From Vagococcus fluvialis (GTDB taxonomy: Bacteria > Bacillota > Bacilli > Lactobacillales > Vagococcaceae): a stretch of DNA of 52,080 bases. The DNA lies in contig NZ_QPJV01000017.1 of the NCBI RefSeq assembly GCF_003337315.1, forward strand, positions 1 through 52,080, written 5' to 3'. The stretch's first letter is position 1. Each line of letters begins with the position of its first letter. Of this stretch, positions 17,259-24,472 are shown one piece after another. Under the pieces are notes generated by a model. The model searched no databases. It saw only the letters and a program-made list of their open reading frames with translations, and had not been told where the DNA came from. Made by a program: the position numbers and the translations under genes.

Positions 17259-18671
17259 TTATTTATGAATGGCAATGCCATAAGTATCTAATGCAGCTTC
17301 TTGAATTACTTCTGTTAATGTTGGATGTGGGTGAATTGCTTCCCCAATCTCAAGTGGTGTTGCATCTAAATAGATTGATGTGCTTGCTTCTGAAATTAAA
17401 TCTGTTGCGTGAGGCCCAATAATTGAAACACCTAATAAATCATCTGTTTCTAAATCACGAATCACTTCAACAAATCCTTCTTTAGCACCATAAACTAAAG
17501 CTTTACCGTTTCCAGTAAAGTTAAAAGTACCAACTTTAACTTTTTTTCCTTCTGGAACATTGTCTTTCACGTATCCAACACTTGCTACTTCAGGGTTTGT
17601 ATAAACACCACGAGGTACGTTTGTATAGTTTAAAGGTTCAATTGTTTCACCTAACATATGAGCAACAGCTAATTCGCCTTCTTTCATAGCTACGTGAGCT
17701 AATTGCATTGTGTCAATACAGTCACCAATTGCGTAGATATGATCTTCAGTTGTTTGGTAGAATTCGTTAACTTCGATTCCTTTATCACCATATTTAACTG
17801 ATGTATTTTGAAGTCCAAATCCATTAACGTTTGGTGTACGTCCAATGGCAACCATTACTTTATCAACTGTTAATTTATCTTGACCTTCAATTGATACATC
17901 AACTTTACCTTTTTTGATATCTGCTGATTCAACTTTGCTGCTAAGTAAAATTTTAATTCCTTTAGCTTCCAAGCTTTTCTTCAATTGACGAGAAATGGTA
18001 GAGCTTTCATTAATAAGTAGACGATCTAAGAATTCAACGATTGTTACTTCAACACCTAAACTATTTAATAACGATGCCCACTCAACTCCAATAACTCCTC
18101 CACCAACGATTACGATTGATTTTGGTAATTCTTCAAGTTGTAACATACCGTCTGATGATAAAATGTTTTCTTCATCTAATGGTAAGTTAGGTAATGATCT
18201 TGGTGTTGAACCAGTTGAGATAATAACATTTTTAGGAACAATAATTTCTTCTTCTTTACTCTTGTCGTTGAATGTAACAGCAACTGCTCCTGATACTGGT
18301 GAGAAAATAGATGGGCCTAAGATAGCTCCTTCACCTTCAAGAACTTTAATTTTATTTTTCTTCATCAATCCTTGAACTCCACCATGTAATTGGTCGATGA
18401 TTGATTGTTTACGTTCTTGAATTTTTTTGAAGTTTGCTACTTGTTTGTTATCAGTTTCAATACCGAACATTTCTGCACTTTTAATTGTGTCAAATACTTC
18501 TGCACTTCTTAATAGAGCTTTTGTAGGAATACATCCACTATGTAAACAAGTTCCTCCAATTTTATTTTTTTCTACTACAGTAACATTTAACCCTTTTTGA
18601 GCAGCACGGATTGCGGCTATATAGCCTCCAGTTCCGCCACCTAAGATTAGTAAATCTGTTTGTTCTGCCAT
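17259..18671 (-). CDS. bkdD: Dihydrolipoamide dehydrogenase (E3)
   Basis: 470-residue flavoprotein disulfide reductase that reoxidises the lipoyl group with NAD+. The FAD motif GGGTGG is at 11-16. The redox cysteines C42 and C47 are in GGTCLHSGCIPTKAL. The NAD site GGGVIGVEWA is near 170-180, and the active-site pair is H449 and E454 in HPHPTLTE. It starts two bases after the buk stop. Placement of E3 before E1 is the arrangement I recall for the E. faecalis bkd cluster. Confidence 0.94.
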   Translation of the reverse strand: MAEQTDLLILGGGTGGYIAAIRAAQKGLNVTVVEKNKIGGTCLHSGCIPTKALLRSAEVFDTIKSAEMFGIETDNKQVANFKKIQERKQSIIDQLHGGVQGLMKKNKIKVLEGEGAILGPSIFSPVSGAVAVTFNDKSKEEEIIVPKNVIISTGSTPRSLPNLPLDEENILSSDGMLQLEELPKSIVIVGGGVIGVEWASLLNSLGVEVTIVEFLDRLLINESSTISRQLKKSLEAKGIKILLSSKVESADIKKGKVDVSIEGQDKLTVDKVMVAIGRTPNVNGFGLQNTSVKYGDKGIEVNEFYQTTEDHIYAIGDCIDTMQLAHVAMKEGELAVAHMLGETIEPLNYTNVPRGVYTNPEVASVGYVKDNVPEGKKVKVGTFNFTGNGKALVYGAKEGFVEVIRDLETDDLLGVSIIGPHATDLISEASTSIYLDATPLEIGEAIHPHPTLTEVIQEAALDTYGIAIHK

Positions 18672-18673
18672 CC

Positions 18674-19753
18674 TTATTTCACTCCTACTTCACTATAATT
18701 TAACGCTTCTTCCTCGCCTTTTAGCACGCGGTAAGCTCCGTCATACAATGCTTCCATTTCCATTTCTCCTGGGAATGCTTTAACTTCTCCTATCCAATCA
18801 ACTAACTCACTGATTTTAGAAACTGTATAGTTAGAATAGATAGCTCCACCAGTTAAACAGATAGCATCAACTTTTCCTTGAAGAACAACTGCTAACTCAC
18901 CAATGCTTTTAGCTACTTGATAGCTCATGCCATCTAAGTAATATTTAGCTTCTTCGTCACCTTCGTTCATGCGTCTTTCAACTTCACGAAGATCTGTTTC
19001 TCCAAGATATGACTTCATCCCTGCATTTCCAGCAATTAATCTTTTCACATCACCCATTTCCATTTTTTCGTCTAGAACAAGTTTAGTAAAATCAATTAAA
19101 GGTAAAGAACCACTTCGCTCTGGTGTATATGGCCCTTCGCCGTCTAATCCATTAATCACGTCGATCATTTTCCCGTTTTGGTGAGCACCAACGCTGATAC
19201 CTCCACCTAAATGGGCAACAATCACTGAACTTGATTCATAAGACTTACCAAGTTCTTCAGAAGCTTTTCTTGCAACAGCCTTTTGATTTAAGGCGTGTCC
19301 AACACTTCTTCTTTCAATTCCTTTTAACCCTGAAATACGAGCTAAAGGTTGCATTTCATCTACCACTACTGGGTCCACGATGAATGCTGGTATATTTAAG
19401 CTTTCAGAAAACTTGTTGGCTAAAATGCCACCTAAGTTTGAAGCATGTGTATTAAATTTTTCTGTTTCAAGGTCATGTAGCATTTCTTTTCCTACATTAT
19501 AAGTTCCACCTGGGATTGGTTTTAATAAACCTCCGCGTCCTACGACAGCTACTAAATTATTCTTTAGTCCTTGTTCTTCAACAAAAGAAAGAATGATATC
19601 GTATCTAAAGTCTGCTTGGTCAATAACACCACTAAACTGAGAAATTTCATCAACTGTATGTCTGATTGTTTCTTCAGCAATTAGGTTATGATCAGCGAAA
19701 ATGGCTGTTTTTGTTGATGTAGAACCTGGATTAATAACTAATATTGCTTCCAT
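18674..19753 (-). CDS. buk: Butyrate (branched-chain acid) kinase
   Basis: 359-residue acetokinase-family enzyme with the phosphate motif INPGSTSTKTA at the N-terminus and VAHLGGGISVGAH in the middle. It converts the acyl phosphate made by Ptb to the free acid with ATP formation. The frame extends 11 codons further, but the ATG at 19753 has a perfect AAGGAGCG site and aligns with the family start. It starts 13 bases after ptb and is followed directly by bkdD. Confidence 0.94.
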   Translation of the reverse strand: MEAILVINPGSTSTKTAIFADHNLIAEETIRHTVDEISQFSGVIDQADFRYDIILSFVEEQGLKNNLVAVVGRGGLLKPIPGGTYNVGKEMLHDLETEKFNTHASNLGGILANKFSESLNIPAFIVDPVVVDEMQPLARISGLKGIERRSVGHALNQKAVARKASEELGKSYESSSVIVAHLGGGISVGAHQNGKMIDVINGLDGEGPYTPERSGSLPLIDFTKLVLDEKMEMGDVKRLIAGNAGMKSYLGETDLREVERRMNEGDEEAKYYLDGMSYQVAKSIGELAVVLQGKVDAICLTGGAIYSNYTVSKISELVDWIGEVKAFPGEMEMEALYDGAYRVLKGEEEALNYSEVGVK

Positions 19754-19766
19754 ATACTCGCTCCTT

Positions 19767-20591
19767 TTATAACTGCTCAATAGCAAATTTCAATGAATGA
19801 AGTTTACTTTCAGTAGAATCACTTCTTGATGTTAGAACAACTGGAATTTTCGTTCCAACAAGTGTTCCACCTGCTGTAGCGTTTCCAAAAATAGTTAAAG
19901 CTTTGTAGAGAGTGTTTCCTGTATCAATTGTTGGAACAACCAATACATCCGCATCTCCCATAATTGGACCTTCGTAACGTTTATGTTCGCATGCTTCTTT
20001 TGAAGTTGCTAAGTCAAAAGAAATAGGCCCGTAAATGATGCTGTCATCTGTTTCTTTAAAATGTTCTGTTACTTCTGTTGCTAAAACAGAAGATGGCATT
20101 TTTGGATTAAATGTTTCCGCTGAACTTAGTAAAGCAATTTTTGGTTTGTTAATACCTGTTTTTTTAGCTACTTGTTTAACATTTTCTACAATTTCAATCA
20201 TTGCTTCAGTTGTTGGCGTTATATTCATTGCTGAGTCAGTTAAAATAAATGACCTGTTTTTATCTGGCATATCAATTAAAGCAACGTGGGATAAAACATT
20301 TTGTGTTTTAAGACCATGTCTTTTATTTAATAATTCTTTTAAAACAGTTCGTGTTGCAATAATTCCTTTTAGTAAAATTTGGCCTTTTCCTTCAGCTACA
20401 TACTCAACAGCTTTTTCTGCCATTTCTTGTTCGCTCTCACAATATGTGTAATCCCATGTTGCTTCATCTGCAATGTTTTCATTTGTATCAAACACTGCGA
20501 ATCTAATTTCATTTGGGTATTCTTCGTTAACCCGTTTCACGAGTGCTAAAATCTCTGGTTGAGATCCTCCCGCTACTGAAACTGTTATCAT
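19767..20591 (-). CDS. ptb: Phosphate butyryltransferase
   Basis: 274 residues, a phosphotransacetylase-family enzyme converting (branched) acyl-CoA to acyl phosphate. It shows the conserved C-terminal part NTLYKALTIFGNATAGGTLVG. It is first gene of the ptb-buk-bkdDABC operon, so the cell can turn branched 2-oxo acids into branched fatty acids, NADH and ATP. A perfect cre box lies about 50 bases upstream (20643-20657), implying CcpA control. The ATG has an AGGTGAGGGG site. Confidence 0.94.
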   Translation of the reverse strand: MITVSVAGGSQPEILALVKRVNEEYPNEIRFAVFDTNENIADEATWDYTYCESEQEMAEKAVEYVAEGKGQILLKGIIATRTVLKELLNKRHGLKTQNVLSHVALIDMPDKNRSFILTDSAMNITPTTEAMIEIVENVKQVAKKTGINKPKIALLSSAETFNPKMPSSVLATEVTEHFKETDDSIIYGPISFDLATSKEACEHKRYEGPIMGDADVLVVPTIDTGNTLYKALTIFGNATAGGTLVGTKIPVVLTSRSDSTESKLHSLKFAIEQL

Positions 20592-20642
20592 TGCCCCTCA
20601 CCTCTTTATTTATTTCCTTCTACACCCTTACTTTATGCTATA

Positions 20643-20657
20643 ATGTAAGCGGAAACA
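20643..20657 (+). promoter_or_regulatory. CcpA cre box upstream of ptb
   Basis: ATGTAAGCGGAAACA matches the consensus WTGNAANCGNWNNCW at every fixed position. It lies about 50 bases before the ptb start, where bound CcpA would block transcription of the operon when preferred sugars are present. Confidence 0.8.
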
Positions 20658-20860
20658 AATTGTTTATTTTAATGACACTATTAACTAAATTTATACACCC
20701 TATAAACCTTGTTAATATAACGTTCGTGTTTTAATTATTAGTATTTATTTTCACTTTCTCATTAAAAACTAATTTTTAAACATCACACAAAACACTATTA
20801 AACATATATTTAATATACAAAAAACATTTTTGTCTTTGTGAGAGTGGAAAAATCATCATA

Positions 20861-20901
20861 AAAAAAGTAGCTTCTTCTTCATGTAAGAAAGCTACTTTTT
20901 T
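20861..20901. terminator. Strong bidirectional hairpin terminator
   Basis: AAAAAAGTAGCTT and its exact complement (13 pairs) around a 15-base loop, with T runs on both strands. It is 187 bases beyond the glutathione peroxidase stop, so it may end that operon, or a small RNA transcribed from either side. Confidence 0.75.
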
Positions 20902-21087
20902 AATATTTTATTATTAAAGACTGATATATCACTATTTAAATGCTATATAAATACACTATTACTAAGAAAAAATATTCATAAAAACATTTCCTACTATATA
21001 ATGAGTCAAATTATTTGCACTGGCTACCTTTCAATTCAAATGACTATTTTTTCACAATATTATATTTTTTTTCTATACTGTTTTTTT

Positions 21088-21561
21088 CTAAGAATGTGAA
21101 AGTAAGTCAAGGATACTTTTCTCTATACTTTCAGGAGTTGTTTTTGGAGAAAAACGATCCACAACTTTTCCCTCTCTATTAATCAAAAACTTAGTAAAAT
21201 TCCATTCAATTTTTTTGTTATCTGATTCTGAAATTAAATACTCAAATAAGGGTGACTTATCTTTACCTCTAACTTTAATTTTTGAAAACATTGGAAAAGT
21301 AACACCATAATTTTTCTGACAAAATCCTAGTGTTTCTGCATCAGTTCCAAGTTCTTGGCCTAAAAATTGATTACATGGAAAACCTAAAATAACAAAGCCT
21401 TCTTCTTTATTATTACTATATAATTCTTCAAGACCTGAAAATTGCTTTGTAAAACCGCACTTACTAGCAGTGTTAACAATTAATACAACTTTTCCTTCGT
21501 ATTCTTCTAAACTTAACATGGTTCCATCCATTTGTTTCACTTCAAATTGATAAATTGTCAT
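21088..21561 (-). CDS. Glutathione peroxidase family protein
   Basis: 157 residues, the usual bacterial length. The peroxidatic cysteine C35 is in NTASKCGFT, followed by the conserved GFPCNQF and WNFTKF motifs. Bacterial members usually rely on thioredoxin rather than glutathione to reduce hydroperoxides. A GTG three codons upstream is possible, but the ATG at 21561 has AGAGGAG at about eight bases and is preferred. It follows the DUF1456 gene closely on the same strand. Confidence 0.92.
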   Translation of the reverse strand: MTIYQFEVKQMDGTMLSLEEYEGKVVLIVNTASKCGFTKQFSGLEELYSNNKEEGFVILGFPCNQFLGQELGTDAETLGFCQKNYGVTFPMFSKIKVRGKDKSPLFEYLISESDNKKIEWNFTKFLINREGKVVDRFSPKTTPESIEKSILDLLSHS

Positions 21562-21580
21562 CTCTTTCACTCCTCTTCTT

Positions 21581-22045
21581 TTATCTGTATTCTTTCATTA
21601 AACCTTTTAAAAAGTTACGGGTAAAATTATCACCACATGTTTTGTAATTTTTATGACCTTCTTTTCTCAGAAATGCACTTAATTCACTTTTAGAAATAGT
21701 AATGCCTTCATCAGCCCAAATTTCTAACATTTTATCAGTTGTTAAAGATAAAGCAATTTTTAATTTTTTTAAAAAGATATTATTAGCATTTCCTGGTCTT
21801 AACTCATAAACAGGTTTGTCCCCCTCTTTAACTCCTCTTTGAGAAATAATCATACCATTTAAAAACCTTTCAAAAACTTCATCCTCTAAGTCTGTTTCAT
21901 AATTGTCCTCGTCAATTTTTTTTAATAGTGCTAAGTAATTTTCTCTTGAGATGGTAACACCTCCTAGACGGAAAATTTCTATCATATCTTGATCCTTAAT
22001 GTCTAATGCATAGCGTAGTCTTGTTAATCGGTCGTTGTTATTCAT
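21581..22045 (-). CDS. DUF1456 (YehS-like) protein
   Basis: 154 residues made of two homologous halves, each with a RLRYAL/KLKIAL helix followed by an (E/D)IFRLGG or EIWADEG turn. This duplicated layout is the DUF1456 pattern. Function is unknown. It starts directly at the stop of the UPF0178 gene, indicating translational coupling. Confidence 0.85.
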   Translation of the reverse strand: MNNNDRLTRLRYALDIKDQDMIEIFRLGGVTISRENYLALLKKIDEDNYETDLEDEVFERFLNGMIISQRGVKEGDKPVYELRPGNANNIFLKKLKIALSLTTDKMLEIWADEGITISKSELSAFLRKEGHKNYKTCGDNFTRNFLKGLMKEYR

Positions 22046-22498
22046 TTATTTTTCTCCCTCAAATTTAATCATTTTTCTGATTGTTTCTTTAAAAAAGAGA
22101 CGATCCTCTTTTGTAAATGCTTTTGGTCCTTTAGTACGTTTGCCAGCTTTTCTCATTTGCGCACCAATATATCTTTGAGTAAGTAAGGAATCTATTGTTT
22201 CTTTTAAGTACTCTTTACCATTGTGATGGAAAATACGTACATTTTTACTTAGCAATAAAGAAGCTAGTCCATAATCTTGAGTAAAAATTAAGTCCCCTTC
22301 TTTTATCTCTTTAACAATACGATAATCCGCTCCATCAGCACCTTTATCCACGTAAATAAATTCAATAAAATCAGGATAGTCTTTTGTTGTAAAGTGGTCA
22401 ATGCTTGTAACGATAACAACTGGTAAAGAAAATTCTTTACCAAGTTTGATAATTTCATTTTTAACTGGAGAACCATCTCCATCTATGATTAATCTCAT
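22046..22498 (-). CDS. UPF0178 (YaiI/YqxD) protein
   Basis: 150 residues with the family start IIDGDGSPV and the acidic, PIN-like pattern (VDKGADGADYRIV, GDLIFTQDYGLA). These suggest a nuclease-like fold with metal-binding aspartates, but no activity is established to my knowledge. First gene of a likely three-gene unit with the DUF1456 and glutathione peroxidase genes. Confidence 0.9.
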   Translation of the reverse strand: MRLIIDGDGSPVKNEIIKLGKEFSLPVVIVTSIDHFTTKDYPDFIEFIYVDKGADGADYRIVKEIKEGDLIFTQDYGLASLLLSKNVRIFHHNGKEYLKETIDSLLTQRYIGAQMRKAGKRTKGPKAFTKEDRLFFKETIRKMIKFEGEK

Positions 22499-22542
22499 GT
22501 ATGTCTCCTCTTTATTTTCTTTTCAAGTTGATTATACCATGT

Positions 22543-22594
22543 AAAAAAGTATCACCTAATCATTCAATTGAATTAATTAAGCGATACTCTTTTT
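22543..22594 (-). terminator. Terminator of the MFS gene
   Basis: Long stem (GTATC-CTTAATTAATTCAATTG type, a few mismatches) ending in T runs on both strands, directly after the MFS stop codon. Confidence 0.75.
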
Positions 22595-22599
22595 ATTTT

Positions 22600-23766
22600 C
22601 TATTTTGATTCTTTTGGCATAATAAAAGTTAATAAAAATCCTAAAACTGCAAAGCCAAATATAATATACATGGCTACTCCTAAGCCGTATTTATCTCCTA
22701 CGATACCAATAATCGGTGCTAATAAACCACCAATACTAACTGAAAGACCAAGTGAGATACCTGAAGCTAAACCAATTCGATTTGGAACGAAGGATTGACT
22801 TAAAGCAATTAGTGAGCCATATGTACAGTTCATAGCAAAACTAATGGGAATAATTAAAAACATAGTTAAACCTAAATGATTTCCATTAATAAAGAAGAAA
22901 ATAAGTGGTGCTAAAATAGCAAAACCAAATTTGATTAGTCTATTTAAACCAAAGTAATCCGCTAGCCTACCACCAAAAAGAGTAGCAAAAACACCTACTA
23001 ATGAATAAATAGTTAAGTTTCCATTCGCACTTGCTTCAGAAACTAAAAATTGACTAATAAAGAATAATGGAATGAACGTTGTCAAAGCGTATAAAAGAAT
23101 TGAGCGACAGAATATTAAACTGACAACTTTTGAGAAAGATAGCCAATCATCTTTTTCTACTTCCTTATTTTCACTAGATCCATGGTTACTTTTCTTAACA
23201 ACTGATATATCTGTTAATTTTTGATTAAAGTAAAACATAACAAAAGACATAATTGTGGCTGGAATAATTAGCACAATACTCCCTTTAATTCCCCAAATTG
23301 AGAGTGCAATCGAAGTAATAATCGGTCCTATTGCAAAACCAAGATTACCACCAACTGCAAAGATACTCATGCCACTCCCTTTTTTACTTCCAGCGACGTA
23401 ATTAGCTATTTTTCCACCTTCTGGATGGAACATCGCAACACCAATACCTGAAAGAGAGGCAAGTAAACAACTAACAAAAAATGATGGACTAAAACCTAAT
23501 AAAGCAACTCCTAAACCGGCAAGAAAAATCCCAACACTCATAAACCAAGGTCTAGATTTTTTATCTCCCAAGTAACCAATAAAGGGTTGGACAAATGATG
23601 AGACTAAGTTGGCTGCTAAAACCAAACTTGCTGCTGAGGCATAACTAAGTCCTTGTGAGGCAATTAAAAAAGGTATAATTGCTGGTAAAGCTCCTTGATT
23701 AATATCCGTAAACATGTGGCCTAACATTAATAAGTAACGGTACTTTTTCATTGTTTCTTCAGACAT
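22600..23766 (-). CDS. MFS transporter, fosmidomycin-resistance (Fsr) type
   Basis: 388 residues with 12 predicted membrane segments. The N-terminal stretch LGHMFTDINQGALPAIIPFL and the motif AMFHPEGGKIA are typical of the Fsr branch of the major facilitator superfamily. Members export fosmidomycin or unrelated small molecules; the native substrate here is unknown. It starts 13 bases after an XRE-cupin regulator in one operon, an arrangement common for exporters whose regulator senses their substrate. Confidence 0.88.
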   Translation of the reverse strand: MSEETMKKYRYLLMLGHMFTDINQGALPAIIPFLIASQGLSYASAASLVLAANLVSSFVQPFIGYLGDKKSRPWFMSVGIFLAGLGVALLGFSPSFFVSCLLASLSGIGVAMFHPEGGKIANYVAGSKKGSGMSIFAVGGNLGFAIGPIITSIALSIWGIKGSIVLIIPATIMSFVMFYFNQKLTDISVVKKSNHGSSENKEVEKDDWLSFSKVVSLIFCRSILLYALTTFIPLFFISQFLVSEASANGNLTIYSLVGVFATLFGGRLADYFGLNRLIKFGFAILAPLIFFFINGNHLGLTMFLIIPISFAMNCTYGSLIALSQSFVPNRIGLASGISLGLSVSIGGLLAPIIGIVGDKYGLGVAMYIIFGFAVLGFLLTFIMPKESK

Positions 23767-23779
23767 TTTCTTCCCCTAA

Positions 23780-24343
23780 CTAAAAATTTCGACTCGTTTT
23801 AATGGTTAACATTTCAACGCTTTTTTTTGATTTATTATAGTAACGATGTTTCTTATTCCCCGGAATTCTTAGGGTATCACCTTTATGTAAAACAATCTCT
23901 GAATTCTCATAAATGGTTGTAACGTCTCCAGATAATATAAAGACAATTTCATCATTTTTATGAACAAAAAATTCTCCAGATAAGGTTTCACTCTTAGGTT
24001 CAATATGAACTAGAGCTAGTCTAAGATTGGATTTCATCTCTTCTGGTGTCAAAATATAATGATAACTTTTCAAATCACTATCATTATAAAAACTCTTTTC
24101 TCTATCAGAAGCTCGTAAGACTAAAGATTCTTCCTCGATATCTTCAGCAAGTAACTCAGTTATTGAAATTCCTAAGGTATTAGCTAAAATCTGTAAAACA
24201 GACAATGTTGGATTAGCTAAATCTCTTTCTAGTTGACTAATTAGTGCCGTACTTAATTGAGTTTGTTCCGCCATTTGAGCAATTGTTAAGTTATTGTTCT
24301 TTCGATAAGCTCTTAATTTTTTTGAAATACTTGATAAAATCAC
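23780..24343 (-). CDS. XRE-family regulator with cupin domain
   Basis: 187 residues: a Cro/C1-type helix-turn-helix (about 8-62, with IAQMAEQTQLSTALISQLER) followed by a cupin (about 105-185, with KGDTLRIPGNKKHRYYN). The start is a GTG with an AGGA site. Such proteins sense small molecules through the cupin pocket. It is probably the local regulator of the MFS gene behind it. Confidence 0.88.
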   Translation of the reverse strand: MILSSISKKLRAYRKNNNLTIAQMAEQTQLSTALISQLERDLANPTLSVLQILANTLGISITELLAEDIEEESLVLRASDREKSFYNDSDLKSYHYILTPEEMKSNLRLALVHIEPKSETLSGEFFVHKNDEIVFILSGDVTTIYENSEIVLHKGDTLRIPGNKKHRYYNKSKKSVEMLTIKTSRNF

Positions 24344-24433
24344 TTAAAATCACTTCCTCATTTCATATCTTAACAAACCTTTCTCTGAAAAGTAAATATA
24401 TCTAACTAAATTAATTATAATTAACAATTCACC

Positions 24434-24464
24434 AAAAAAAGAACCTAAAACTTAGATTCTTTTT
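24434..24464 (-). terminator. Terminator of the LPXTG protein gene
   Basis: Stem AAAGAAYCTAA / TTAGRTTCTTT with a three-base loop and T runs on both sides, right after the stop codon. Confidence 0.8.
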
Positions 24465-24472
24465 CATTATTT

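Larger units (their letters stand above)
20592..21087. other. Regulatory gap upstream of ptb with an orphan terminator
   Basis: No supported gene in about 500 bases. It holds the cre box (20643-20657), a 19-base motif at 20709-20727 shared with the IIC1 leader, and a strong bidirectional hairpin at 20861-20901. A 32-codon frame near 21001 lacks a ribosome binding site and was not accepted. The remainder is AT-rich. Confidence 0.5.

Noticed and set aside
13943-18671. Reading the bkd genes as a pyruvate dehydrogenase complex
   Set aside because: The ptb and buk genes upstream and the gene order E3-E1a-E1b-E2 fit the branched-chain complex better.
21001-21099. 32-codon open frame on the plus strand (MSQIICTGYL...)
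   Set aside because: No ribosome binding site, very hydrophobic low-complexity translation, and overlap with the end of the glutathione peroxidase gene.
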